Positions 1 to 10,953 of a DNA stretch of 64,000 nucleotides are shown piece by piece; position 1 is the first letter of the stretch; the number at the start of each line of letters is the position of its first letter. The notes under the pieces are model-generated. The model did not search any database. It was not told where the DNA came from and worked only from the letters and a program-made list of their open reading frames with translations. Position numbers and translations under genes: made by a program. The stretch comes from Undaria pinnatifida (Eukaryota; Sar; Phaeophyceae; Laminariales; Alariaceae): assembly GCA_012845835.1 (NCBI GenBank), contig JABAKD010000020.1:6923915-6987914 (forward strand). The letters run 5' to 3'.

Positions 1-39
1 CAAATGCATCATGCACGCCGTTGGTGCTACAGCGCTTCA

Positions 40-292
40 GACTGATTCTACGATGGTAGCTCTCCCCCAAGACCAGCGATTTTCTTTGAACGTTTCATGG
101 CTGCTCGACACAAGGAAGGACACTATTGAAGACAAAGTATCCATATATTTTCTCGAGTGCAAAGGCCTATCGATCGATGACGTCGGGGAGGGTGTCGAGG
201 GACACCGTATTTCAGGAGATTCGACCGGGAGTTGGCTTTGAAACCGCCGATTTCGTTGAAGAAATGTTGGGGGGGGCTACCGTAGAACGACT
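40..292. mobile_element. MITE family A, copy 1
   Basis: About 250 bp with inverted ends: the left end reads TTCTACGATGGTAGC then C-rich; the right end is GGGGGGCTACCGTAGAA. A second copy lies at 52836-53082, has the cleaner inverted end TTCTACGATAGCCCCCC, and shares most of the internal sequence, including CTATCGATCGATGACGTCGG. No coding capacity. Non-autonomous DNA transposon; superfamily not assigned. No target-site duplication is visible for this copy. Confidence 0.6.
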
Positions 293-1800
293 CCGGCAGC
301 GTTTCTTATTGGGGGCGGTCATGTACCGTTTATAGCAGCAGTATTTATCAGTGTGCATTGTGTTAGCATTAAACCGATATTTCCGCGCAACGGCATCATC
401 AGTACACCCAGAGTCCGCGCTGATTCTTCATCCTAGAGAGAAACAAATTCTGTGGTCACACACTGTGAAACAGAGTAGGCCAAACACTCGCAATTCTAGA
501 TCAGGACAATCCCATGTACCATATCTGCCTGACGGAGTAGCTGCGCGCAGTAGTAGCGTATACGGTAAACACTCATCCTCTCTTTGGACTGTGGGTATCT
601 TTTTTCGCCTTACCTATTTACTGTGCGCGTATCCTCCAGATCCTCTTCTTGTCCTAACCTTAGACTGGGGTCACATGGCAGACCCCCCCCCCGACACTGC
701 GGTGAATGCCTTCTAGAAGAGTCAACCCACACTAGGCGTGCATGCAGCAGGCGGAGTTTCTGAGCTCCTTGAACATGAGGCCATCTGTCAATATCTCACC
801 CGAAGCATGACTTCGAGAAGACTTTCGTTCGCGCAACAACCTCTCGACCAACATCTCCTGCCCTCTAGACTACATCAGTAGTCCTCGAACAAAGATACAC
901 CCAGTCTCGCCAAAGTATCGCACCAACCGCGATAGTTCCACGCTTTTGAGGAGCTCAAACAACCGGTCAGAAGGTCAGAAACGTTTGTGCCCCCGATAGT
1001 TGACCCCTATCGAGGGAGAACTCCTTACCTATTATTACCTATTACTCCTTACTCCTTGCTTGCGCAGTAGTACATAGTGTCTTCGTGTTCCCCACGAGAA
1101 AGGTCAAAACATACCGGATTCTTCCATCGTCGATGCATAACTAACAGCAGTGCTACTGCTGTAGTAGTAGTGGATATTATGAAGTGTAAGCTCTATGTTT
1201 GAGCAGAAGAAAGTCCTTCGGAGGAGGCTCGCGGACTCGCGAGATCGCCTTCATAAGTTAAGTGTTTACCAGGGAGTGTCGTGTCGTCGTGTCCTTTTTT
1301 TTTTGTAAATATGCAAAAAAAACTGGTACGTGGGTGTACCAGGTACTCAAAGGTATGTATCATGCTGCGATTGAGACGTTTTCTCCTCATCACATGCTTG
1401 TTTGTGTTTCGTTTCTCAACTTCGTTCGGCCTTACGTCGGCCACCACCCTAGCCCCTCTCGCAACACTCTCCTACCTCTTCAACCCGCTTAACCATGACC
1501 AGAGGCCTAGCGCCGTCCCTTCAGCCTGAACCTCTTTCACGTGATGCACACATATGGTGTGCGTGTTGTTCGCGTACGCACTAAAAATAGACATTGATCC
1601 TGCCATTCCGGGCACACGCAGAACCCCAGCGTCCGCGGCCAACAAACCCTTTGCCCCACGTTCTCAAATGGTTTGTACCAGATAGTACATAGTACACACA
1701 GGTAGCACCCGGTATGCGCTTGTAAAATACCAATAATTCCAAACATCCAAGTTTTCAGCGAACGTTTCGGGCACTGCTCATATACTGCTGTTCATACGAC
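293..1800. other. Gene-free stretch with dispersed repeat fragment
   Basis: No convincing coding exon. Bases about 351-480 are an inverted, diverged relative of the repeat at 4963-5081 and 37588-37700 (shared: CACCCAGAGTCCGCGCTGATTCTTC against the reverse of GAAGAATCAGTACGGACACTGGGTG). The rest shows only scattered short similarity to other non-coding parts of the window. Confidence 0.4.
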
Positions 1801-1948
1801 ATGCAGTAGACAGCAGCAGCAGCAGTAGCCTACTCGTAGTGGTACAGTTATACTGCAGCATGCTGTAGACAACGCCTAGAAGTTTGTGCGTGCGAATAAA
1901 TCAGACACCAGGTAAGCATTTTTTCGTTTTTGCCTTCCGACTCGTCCG

Positions 1949-2175
<227 letters not shown>

Positions 2176-3595
2176 CTACTATTAATACTACTGCTTGCTG
2201 TGCACGCGGCACCAATCCAGACACAAGATGTTTCAATGAAAGTTTGGCACAGCTCGTGTACTCCTCTGACCTGAAGGATACCATAAGACTATATACTCCT
2301 AGAACCATGAAATATACAATATACCTGGTACATAGTACCTGGTATGTATTATATGAAGAATCAGCACGGACACTGGGTTGTACTGATGATGATGATGTCG
2401 TTGGCTAGAAATAACGGTTAGTACCGGGGAAATCTTTTGTTGCTTGCCTCTCGACCCAAACGGCCAAAGTGAAGTTTGGGCGCACGACAGAACGAGAAAA
2501 CGGCACCACCACCACACTCCGAAACGTTCAGAATTAAAGTCGAACCGGGGAGCTAGCTGTGATCACAGACAGGTAGAACGAAATGTATTTGTATGAAGAA
2601 AACCTACATATAAAGTCTAGTATTATACCTGGTATATTTCCCCCCCCCTTTTTTTTCTGGTTTGTTCTTCATTTTTTTCACTTGGTGTTGGAGTTGAGGG
2701 GGTCTTCAAAACCAAGTAAAAACATGACGCGAAAAAAACACAACAAAAAACTAAAAAGTTTATCTTTTATCTTCCCACCAGGTATATGATATGTATGATC
2801 ACGAATGGCGCGGTTTGTTTTTATTTCCGAGCCTTTTGGGGGTGGGGGTGGTATCGTCTTTACTGCTGTTGTGTCGTGCACTCTTATTTATGGTATACAG
2901 ACTATACCAGTAGTATACATTTACGTTTCTAACAGTACCGCCGTGACATGTATTTCCGAAGTCCCGTCCCGCGTTATATCGTACTAAATGAACTGACTAT
3001 TATTATTAATACAGTACCCTCCGGGGTGTACTCAGTCGGAAATGGACTTTACAGCGATCCCATCCGTTCCGATGTACAACCGTATGTCCATATAATATCT
3101 TGAAAAAAATAAAGCAGACAGTACGAAGAAGGAGGTATCGCGTCGGAATTTATCATCTTATTAATAATATAGTCCCGGTAAGAAACGTCGTCAAATATCA
3201 ACTATCAACAGCAAAGAAAGGCAGTTTGCGGGTCTTTTTCTACCATTCATTCGGTATGACTTTGTTATTTTTTTTGTTCTCCGATAATGTTTTTTTTGGT
3301 TTTTTTACACGATAGCGTAGAGAGAGGTCGTATGATGCCGATGTGTTGCGCTGTTCACATTAAGCTGATAGTATATTTCCACCCTACCTACTATCTACAT
3401 CCGAGCACAACCAGTGTCCGTGCTGATGCCTCGTACAGACGAGGTCTGTGGACACCAGGTGGAGGTGCACATCGTTGCAAATACCTTCAAGCAAGGTGAT
3501 TTGGCCATGCAATCATGCAATGCCAACCGCAACGAGCACGCGGGGGTAAAACACGAAAACATATCGTATATACAAGCCAGCACACCAGACTATTG
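2176..3595. other. Gene-free AT-rich stretch
   Basis: No exon recognised on either strand. It contains three copies of the over-represented 9-mer (2322, 2336, 2626) and another fragment of the GAAGAATCAGCACGGACACTGGG repeat near 2356. Long homopolymer T and A runs are common. Confidence 0.4.
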
Positions 3596-3599
3596 CTTC

Positions 3600-3945
3600 G
3601 TGTTTTCTCCTGGGTTATTCTTCCACTGCAGAGTGACTGGGGGTTGTCCCATGACCATGGACTTGATTACGCTAGTTAATTCGAGAACAACACACAATTT
3701 CCAGTGTGAAAAAAGAAAAAAGAAAGGAACACATCGAAAATAAAGACAATGAAAAAAAAAGGAAAGGAAGAGGGAGAGAACAGGACGGCACGACAAACAA
3801 ACATGTGAACAACAAAGAAAGCACGACATACAGCAAGCAACTTGTTGTTGTTGTTCTCACATTAACTCGCATAATCAAGTCCGTGGTCACAGGACAGGCT
3901 CCAGTCACTCAGGAGCTGAGAAATACCCCAGGGAAAAAACATAAA
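3600..3945. mobile_element. Fold-back element with ~95-bp inverted arms
   Basis: The left arm (about 3600-3700) and the reverse complement of the right arm (about 3836-3945) share GAGTGACTGG, TGTCC.TGACCA.GGACTTGATTA.GC.AGTTAAT and GAGAACAACA, so the two arms could fold into a long stem around a roughly 135-bp purine-rich loop. No coding sequence. This is typical of a fold-back MITE. The arms are roughly 75-80% identical by eye, so the copy is not young. Confidence 0.65.
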
Positions 3946-4506
3946 AGCAAATGTGGTACACGCATAGACTGTACCAGGTATCACAACTGACGCAATTCAT
4001 GCCTCCGCCAGAAACCAGAAACATGTAAAAAGTGAAATCGAGAGTCAGCCTACGATGTGCCGCCAGAAACCTTAGCCTACGAACCAAGCAAGCAAAACCG
4101 TAACAACAACAAAGCAGATGGCACCACACCCTGTCGGTGTGGGGGTAGTTCCCAAACAAAGTGGGTTCATTCCGAATGCAACTACTAGACTTTAGACTAA
4201 AAGTAGAACTACTTCAACAGTTAGTAAAGGGTTAAAAGGAGCTTCGCTGCCTGGTCTGTCTTCTACTTAATTGCTGTATCTTTTTGACGGCACTGTCCAT
4301 ACCGGCATCATCATCGCCTCACCAGCCCCCAAGGGTATCCAAAATGGACACAGAAAACGAAGGGCAGCACAAGGGGAAAGCAACAAATAAAGGGACGAAG
4401 AAAGCAAAAAAAAAACTGATGAAGCAAGTAATAAGTGCAACAAGGGGAAACCGGCTCTGCGAGAACCCGAATACCGGCGGTGGTATATACAAGTAGTATG
4501 CCGGTC

Positions 4507-4800
4507 GCACCGGTGGCGTATCAGTTTATCCTCGAGCCTGGTATAAATGATTTAGTTTCGTGAGTTCGAGTCCCCCCGAGTGCATGCATATAATACGCGT
4601 ATAAAATCGTAGTGACTTTTTCTTGTGCACAAATTGACTTGCGGAAAGCGCGAGCGCGTGAGTTAGCAACACTCACTCGATGACAAATCGACGAGCAGTG
4701 GGATTGCTGACCTCTATGCGCGATACAAATTGAAGACAAGAACCGGGGGGGAAGGGACGACACCTCGTGACCCAATGACTTATCCAGAAGCTGGAAAGTA
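4507..4800 (+). repeat. SINE-like repeat with tRNA-like head
   Basis: A 77-nt head (4507-4583) has 5' GCACCGG and 3' CGAGTGC, which pair at five of seven positions. It has an A-box-like TGGCGTATCAG (matches TRGYNNANNNG) and a B-box-like GTTCGAGTCC (4564-4573). The T-stem and D-stem do not pair well, so this is not a working tRNA. The body (CGGAAAGCGCGAGCG, GAGTTAGCAACACTC, ATCGACGAGCAGTGGG, CTATGCGCGATA) recurs near 12.42-12.78, 12.85-13.09 and 61.55-61.70 kb. A tRNA-derived SINE is the simplest reading, but it rests on visual motif matching. Confidence 0.4.
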
Positions 4801-4962
4801 GAAGCGCGAAAATAAAATAAAAAAGAGTACCGTAGTATGTACCGGCTGACACTTTACCCCCGAGTGGGATTGAACAGGCAGGCAATCTAAATCATAACAA
4901 GACCAAGAACAAAAAAACACAAAATAGTCGCAGAGTAGCTTGTGGCTGTTGCGTCAGACAGA

Positions 4963-5081
4963 TTCTACTTCTCGTGACCACAGAGCTGATCTTTCTAGGG
5001 TGAAGAATCAGTACGGACACTGGGTGTGCTGGATGTCGACGAGTAGAAGAACGGTTTAATGTGAAGAACACACACACACTT
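4963..5081 (+). repeat. Dispersed repeat, near-identical copy 1
   Basis: About 115 bp (GTGACCACAGAGCTGATCTT through a GAAGAACACACACACAC tail) is almost base-for-base the same as 37588-37700, in the same orientation. Diverged fragments occur near 351-470 (inverted), 2356, 3407 and 6520. The near-identity of two copies 32.6 kb apart suggests recent movement or gene conversion. No coding content. Confidence 0.75.
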
Positions 5082-5185
5082 CTACTTACGAATTATTATT
5101 ATTTTACATAGATACTCGGCCTGGTGCCTTGCTACACCCTGTCTGCCGTCTACTTGCTTTCTTCAACATAATATAGTATGGAAAT

Positions 5186-5245
5186 AAAAATACACTCCCC
5201 CAGCTGTGAGATCGAAGATTTCGTCGAAACTCATCTTTCATAGAT
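5186..5245 (-). repeat. Terminal fragment of a dispersed repeat
   Basis: The reverse complement reads AGATGAGTTTCGACGAAATC followed by TTCGATCTCACAGCTG. The same block ends the larger copies at 6110-6430 and 40350-40640 on the plus strand, with a decayed version near 56595-56650. Confidence 0.6.
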
Positions 5246-5829
5246 TTATATATAGACTAGTCTATATGATAAAAATTAAACTACACTCCAGCTGTGTATA
5301 TCGACTTGTCCTTCGTCATCAGTACGAGTGTCTCTCATCTCTTCTATGACCCTTCTGCCAACCATGTCCCAATTTCCTTTCCCCAGATATATTTATTTCA
5401 GCTAAAACCGATACTGTCATCCGATATACTAGTCTACCTAATCCTCATCCGATCTGGCTCATCAACATCCGATCCCCAGGTCATGCCTATGGTCGCCCCG
5501 GGCTTCTTCCTCCCTTCCCCTCGCGGCCTGGCGGCACCTCAGGGCCAGTTTGTATCTATTCACTCGGCGCAAAGTCGCGACGTGGGTGGCCACAGAGATT
5601 GTCTGGAAGAGACGTCCCTTGCAGACGTCTTGCCGCGATAGGGACGATACGCCTTCGTAGCAGCGCCAGTCGACATCCAAACAAAAACATATGATGATAC
5701 AATATCCAACAATAACGTGAAAACAAAACGACATAAAGGTTTGCTTCTATCCACCTCAAAAATTTCCTTTGAAATATCGAACATTTAGCATGCATGTGGC
5801 CTTTTTTCTCCCATCCTGGAACTCCGTCC

Positions 5830-6430
5830 CCTCCACCCGCTAGCACCCCCCCCCCTCTCTCAACAACCCCCCCCCCGCCCCCCCCCTCCCCCTCCCCTCC
5901 CTCACTCCCCCTTCGCCCCACCAAAAATCAAAATCCGCTAAGTTGTAAACACTACCCGGCAGGTGTATCATTTTTTTACCTTTCGAGCCACCCATGCAGT
6001 AACCCCAATTCATTTGCATGGCCTTGAAGTTCCCCACCGCCCCCACCATCACCTACTAGCATTGATTATGCGTGCAGTAAGCTCCTATTATTCATTTATG
6101 CGACCTATCTCCTCTCCCCTCACCGGTCATACGACTACATACTACATACCAGTACAGGTTAATTACATAGCAAACTGGTGCATTCCACAGCTGTCAGATT
6201 TTGTCCCGCTCAATAATGGGTTTTATAGTTTCCGCGCACAGATTGATTGACATCATCCTGCTGGGTACACGCTAGACTGCAGTTCTGAGGGGGATCCCCG
6301 ACCTACGACCTCGTATGATATCCTTGATGAGGATACACACCCAGTAATACGCACGATCGGAGTATCACACGCAGCTTGCAAAGATGAAGTTCGACGAAAT
6401 CTTTGATCTCACAACTACCTGGATTTTTTT
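5830..6430 (+). repeat. Poly-C tract and dispersed repeat (TTTCGACGAAATC family)
   Basis: Bases 5840-5915 are almost pure C/T with C runs of 7-10. From about 5930 to 6430 the sequence matches the block at 39.6-40.64 kb: GAGCCACCCATGC, CACAGCTGTCAGATTTT, GGGTTTTATAGTTTCCGCGC, GATCGGAGTATCACAC and the end block GACGAAATCTTTGATCTCAC. It is followed at 6440-6520 by a (CAA/CAG)n stretch. Non-coding repeat of unknown class. Confidence 0.6.
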
Positions 6431-7137
6431 TTTTTTTTTTCCAACAAACAACAGCAAAAGCAACAGCAACAACAATAGCAACAACAACAGCAACAACACA
6501 ACAACTGATAAAAACAACAGTACACCCAGTGTCCGTGCTTATTCTTCTTGTAATATAAGATAGTAGTCTAGACTATACATATGATACAAAAAATCGTTTT
6601 TATTAGCCGATCTCACAGCAGCTGAAGAGTTTATTTTTCCATTTTTTTTTCAACATATATTACAATTTAATGTACTGCAGCAATGTTGCCGTGCTTCGGC
6701 TGTAACTCCGTTATTATTATCGAATACCGCCACGTCTGTCGTTTTGCAGGTCCTTCTTGGTGTTGACTGTCGTGCGGAAGCGGCCCCTCCACTCCTCTCG
6801 GGGTTAACCTTACCCCATAGACTACAGCTCTATCCCTTACTCTAGCCCTAACCGAAACGAAACAACACCGGTCGAAGTGCCCCCTGATGCTTATCAAATG
6901 GGGTACAACAACAAAAAAAGTGGTTACAAAAATGTCAAATAGCATGTGTATCACTGCCTCTTGGTGGCGGGTGCCACGACGATGGCCTGCGATGGTGGGG
7001 TGCGGTGCTCCCCATGTTTTCTCGGAAGAAAGCCCCTCTCATTTCTGGTTGAATGGGGGAGGTAGTAGGCCGGCACCGAACCCCCGAACGTTGTGACGAC
7101 ATTCCAAACGAAATGCAACCCGATTCATATTTCTCAA

Positions 7138-7325
7138 AGCAACCCATCTTTTTTCGCGGTCGTTGCCAGGTAGGGAACTTTTGGTCGAGCGTCAGAACGT
7201 TAGCACTCGTCGAGAGTCCGTTTTTCATATAGAAGCAACCCATCTTTTTTTGCGGTCGTTGCCAGGTAAGGAATCTTATGGTCGAGCGTCAGAACGTTAG
7301 CACTCGTCGAGAGTCCGTTTCTGGT
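7138..7325. repeat. 96-bp tandem duplication
   Basis: Two copies start AGCAACCCATCTTTT at 7138 and 7234 and run through GAGCGTCAGAACGTTAGCAC and GTCGAGAGTCCGTTT. They differ at only a few positions, so the duplication is recent. No exon is evident inside. Confidence 0.85.
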
Positions 7326-9093
7326 CCCAGAAAAACACGCGCATTGGTATATACAAAAATCCCAGGCACGGTCCAATCCACTGCCGCACAAACGGAAGGC
7401 GTGCTCCAAAAAAACGCAGCAAAATGCTCAAGTCAGGTCGTGGAAACATTTTTGCTTGTTTGCGCTTCTTGTTTGTATGTATGTGTAGCAGATGAACCAC
7501 CGAAATATGTATTCATATGTAATTTGGTCGTTCCATCTATTATCTTCGCGCGCTTTTCTTTTCTCTTTCTCCCTCACTAGACATAATAACACAAGTTCAG
7601 GGTGACAAAGCAGGCTCCTCTTCCCCCTGCCCGCTATTATTAATGGTACAGGTACGTGCCTTCATTTTTGTCGCAAGAAGACTTCGTCAGACCGTTCTTC
7701 CCTTGTCGACCCGCATTGAATTTGCGCCTACCCACGCTGCAAGGCGCTCTCAAGAGTTGATTCCTGTTTTTTTTTGCAAATATACTCAAAAGTCCGACCC
7801 ACGTGACGTTCGAACTCCAGAACCAACTCCTATAATACGAAGCCATCATAATAGTACTAACTAGTAGCATTCGAGGATTACCACTATTCATAGGTCTGAC
7901 CATCGGGGCGACCGGTTCACATTCGGGGTAATGTAATGCAAATTCATGCACGTGGACATGAATTTTAGTTGTTTTTATTTCATGAGGGGCGGAGGTTGGG
8001 CTTTGGAGAAGAGAGAGGACGCGATATGATGCGGTCCTTGTTCGCGAAATTAAGTTATACCCCCCCCCGACCACGCTTAATTAACATGGTAAAACCAATT
8101 GATAGTTCATGAAGTAAGTACTTTTTTGCCTCCTATGTACGATGCCAGGGTATGAAAAAGCTCCCTCCATAGCGCCGGCTGAAAATCAGTGCCAGTCGCT
8201 CACTATACGAAGCGCCTTTGAATCACTTGGCACAAAAGGGAAACCATCAGAGAGTACTCGTAGAGGCAGTGTGCGGAGTAGTGCCAGTTTCCTCTATTAT
8301 AGTGGCGATATTTTCGGGCTATCAATAGCAGATGCCGCCACCATGGAGGAACCACTATATCGCATACTGCTCTAATCTACAAACGACAATCCAGCGTGAT
8401 TTTGATTTCAACAAAAAAAAAAATTAGTCAGTTGGCGGGCTTATACGAGAGGAGTGCCGTCAGTCGAAAAAATATCTGGCCGAAACCTGATACACCAACT
8501 AACCATAATGTTGGATGTACTGTATGAAGCAATCCAGTTTGATGTCGAGATAGATGACGTCACCACCAAGATGGTGCCTGCCTGCTTTCTGCGACGCTGG
8601 TTTACGTGCCTGACACGTTTGTGTGGACACGCTTGGTTGGCTTCTGCAATGGTCTCTGCATGTGCGCGCGATCGTGTCCGCATCGTTACGAGCTGTGCCT
8701 GATGCATGACCCAGTCGTATCACTCATCAATGCGAATCAAGCTGGCAGTAAATAAATGTTGTGCTTGTTGAGACATTTTGATTGGTGCTTTTCGCAGTGT
8801 AGAGCTGCACGCCCTGTTTGCGCGTTTATGGCTAGGCTAGTCACAACTTGGTGGGTAAGCGTTTGGTACAAACATGTGATGTGTTATCGCCTAACTTGTC
8901 TGTCGTTTTGTTTCAACGCAGTCCAACGTTTCGTATTTGTTGAAGGAATTATGTCGTTCCTAGTGTTGGTAATATCTCGGTTAAAGGGTAATCACTATCG
9001 TTGGTGGAGGAGGAGCCATTCATAGATAGTCGTTCGTATATGTATAACTACTACTGCTGTATGTAGCTATGCATGACACGCTTACCTCGTAAT
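7326..9093. other. Gene-free stretch
   Basis: No coding exon can be supported on either strand. Bases about 7550-7620 resemble 29400-29475 (pyrimidine run, then CTAGAC, then GCAGGCTC.TCT.CCCC), a further dispersed repeat fragment. Confidence 0.35.
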
Positions 9094-9177
9094 TGTTATA
9101 AGGCTTAGTTTGGGTAAGCTATTGGTTAACCTTTTGCAAGTGGTCAAACGGACAAATGCCCCACTAATTCCTTAACA
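9094..9177 (+). repeat. 5' LTR of TRIM-like element
   Basis: 84 bp, TGTTATAAGGCTTAG to CCTTAACA. Confidence 0.8.
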
Positions 9178-9390
9178 AATGGCGTCGTCGACAGACCATG
9201 GGTTTTTTGGGTCTTGGGTTCAAATCCCACATCCACCATGAATAAACTTTTTCAGACTTTCCCCATGTCGAACTTGAAAAATGCTCTCCCCGGTATACCC
9301 AGGAAATGAAACCGCTTGGATATTTTCAGGTCCACTCGTATATCCGGCCGACCTGGTATTCCGCCGTTTCGCCGTTTCAGGAGGGGAGAG

Positions 9391-9474
9391 TGTTATAAGG
9401 CTTAGTTTGGGTAAGCTTTCGGTTAACCTTTTACAAATGGTCAAACGGACTAATACCCCACGAATACCTTAACA
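9391..9474 (+). repeat. 3' LTR of TRIM-like element
   Basis: 84 bp, preceded directly by AGGAGGGGAGAG; 8 differences from the 5' copy. Confidence 0.8.
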
Positions 9475-10389
9475 CAATCATCGTAAAACCCAAGGGGGCT
9501 TCGGGCGATTGAGCAGAGCATTTCCCCTAGGTCTGGCGTTGAATCGGGGCGCTTAATCGAATTCCTCCGAGTTGCAAGAGTGAGTAGCATGGATGCCAGG
9601 TGCGTTCCACGTTTAGTCTGTTCTCGGCTAAGGACTGCTGGTATTCCGTATTGATTAGCAGCATGGATGCTAAAACCGTTCCATTTAGTCTGCTCCGAGA
9701 AGATGCTGTAGCAATAGAAAATATTGATATTCGTGATGTACCTACTCCAGACTCTAATTATTTGACCGTTGCGTAAGTCGATATATGATATCTGCGACTT
9801 GCAGAGCAGTGCCTGCGGTGATGGATAAGACATTTGTAACACGATCAATTATTTACGCGGCCCGACCGCTCGCACGGAGACACCAATGCGCTTCGTCACC
9901 GTGTGGAATTGTGGCACCGTCAGTCGCTACGGTTCCCTCCATAAAACAACCGTGTATCATACTTGTGGCACAGCAGTAGCTAGCTTGCCAGCCTTTCAAC
10001 TTTCTTGTCATATCGCAAAACTTTTCAAACCCGTTTACTCGCCTAGCCGCTCGCCGCAATACCTGCCCACGTGCTCCGCATGTCGCCGATGGTGCATGGG
10101 AAAAAATGCCTCCACTCTTTCGTAATGGCTCTGAAGGGGGCCTTAACGTGCCACATGACAATGTCGACTGTGTCGACGGTGTGGACGGTGTGGAGTGCTG
10201 TGCGCCGAAGAACGATTCGGACGATGTGCAGCAAAGCAGACTGTTGTCTAAGGTGTGCTTTACCGCAACGAGACAAACTCGACCGCAAAACCGTTTACGC
10301 CAAACCACCACACCCACAACGCCCTACTCACAGCCGACCTTTCCTTTTACCCCGACCCTACCGTGTCCTCAGGCAAGCGGAAATCAATC
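9475..10389. other. Upstream region of secreted-protein gene
   Basis: No exon recognised. The sequence directly upstream of the ATG at 10390 is C-rich (CCACCACACCCACAACGCCC). The reading frame of the downstream gene is open from 10255 but has no ATG before 10390. Confidence 0.3.
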
Positions 10390-10953
10390 ATGAAGACGTC
10401 AACTGTGATCCAGACAACGCTCTCGCTGGCGCTGGTCGCCGCATGCTTTGCGTCGGATGCATCCGTCGGGCTGGCTGCATCGAGAAACAGGATCACTGTT
10501 AGGAAGTACAGGACCAACTACAGGATTGACTCGTGGGACGACAATCGTGAGGACCCGTACCACGTGACATTCTGGAAGTTCGGTCTGAAATCGGTTTACA
10601 CCTTCGACGTCTCGGGAAACATCAAAACCCTTTCCGCCGGTGATTCGGATTATACATTTGATATGGAAGTCGGGTCATCCAGGAGGCTCGTCGGGACTGA
10701 CGACGATGCTGTAGGGGATGTCGACGAAAGCCTCACCGGTGAAATTTCGTGTTCCGACTGTGAAGTCACGTGGGCCACGCTGTGCTACGGCGACAACGGC
10801 ATCGCGGACGTGTGCTATCTCGATGATAACCCTCATGACGACTTCAGCGAAGACGCGATGGACTCGCTGCGGAGGATGTGTTCTGGATTTTCAGCTGCGT
10901 GCGGATATACCGCCGACGAGGCCTGCGACGGGCAGTGCACGGGTCGTGAGTAA
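10390..10953 (+). CDS. Small cysteine-rich secreted protein, probably the first coding exon
   Basis: The ATG at 10390 is the first in an open frame and gives 187 residues. The N-terminus (MKTSTVIQTTLSLALVAACF) is a typical signal peptide: one basic residue, a hydrophobic core, then small residues around ALVAACFASDA or VGLAA. The mature part is acidic and has eight cysteines concentrated in the last third (CSDC, LCY, VCY, MC, AACG, ACDGQC), which suggests a disulphide-bonded extracellular or cell-wall-facing domain. I do not recognise the family. The apparent stop (TAA, 10951-10953) overlaps a perfect splice donor GTGAGT at 10946-10951, so in the real transcript the frame may continue into a downstream exon I could not locate. 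Codon use is GC-rich and regular, unlike the flanking DNA, which supports a real gene. Confidence is for coding status, not the 3' end. Confidence 0.7.
   Translation: MKTSTVIQTTLSLALVAACFASDASVGLAASRNRITVRKYRTNYRIDSWDDNREDPYHVTFWKFGLKSVYTFDVSGNIKTLSAGDSDYTFDMEVGSSRRLVGTDDDAVGDVDESLTGEISCSDCEVTWATLCYGDNGIADVCYLDDNPHDDFSEDAMDSLRRMCSGFSAACGYTADEACDGQCTGRE
10946..10951 (+). promoter_or_regulatory. Candidate 5' splice site GTGAGT
   Basis: GTGAGT lies five bases before the ORF's end and reads through the stop codon. If used, the exon ends after GGTC and the TAA is intronic. Three of the six donors inferred in the CDC50 gene of this window are GTGAGT/GTGAGC or GTAAGT, the same consensus. Confidence 0.5.

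Larger units (their letters stand above)
9094..9474 (+). mobile_element. Complete TRIM-like miniature LTR retrotransposon
   Basis: Two 84-bp direct repeats (9094-9177 and 9391-9474) both start TG and end CA and differ at 8 positions (about 90% identical). The 213-bp interior starts AATGGCGTCGTCGACAG, giving a TGG-led candidate primer-binding site, and ends in a purine tract (9379-9390) touching the 3' LTR. It has no ORF. The interior also holds GGGTTCAAATCCC, a match to the tRNA T-loop/B-box. A complete LTR-PBS-PPT-LTR layout at 381 bp fits a terminal-repeat retrotransposon in miniature. No perfect 5-bp target duplication is visible (GTAAT against CAATC). Relatives lie at 29090-29290, 29991-30283, 36161-36246 and 45426-45495. 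Confidence 0.8.

Noticed and set aside
4859-4886. Second B-box-like GTTCAATCCC on the minus strand
   Set aside because: No A-box at a suitable distance and no pairing ends.
9220-9260. A functional tRNA gene at the GGGTTCAAATCCC motif
   Set aside because: No acceptor, D-arm or anticodon arm can be folded around it; it belongs to the TRIM interior.
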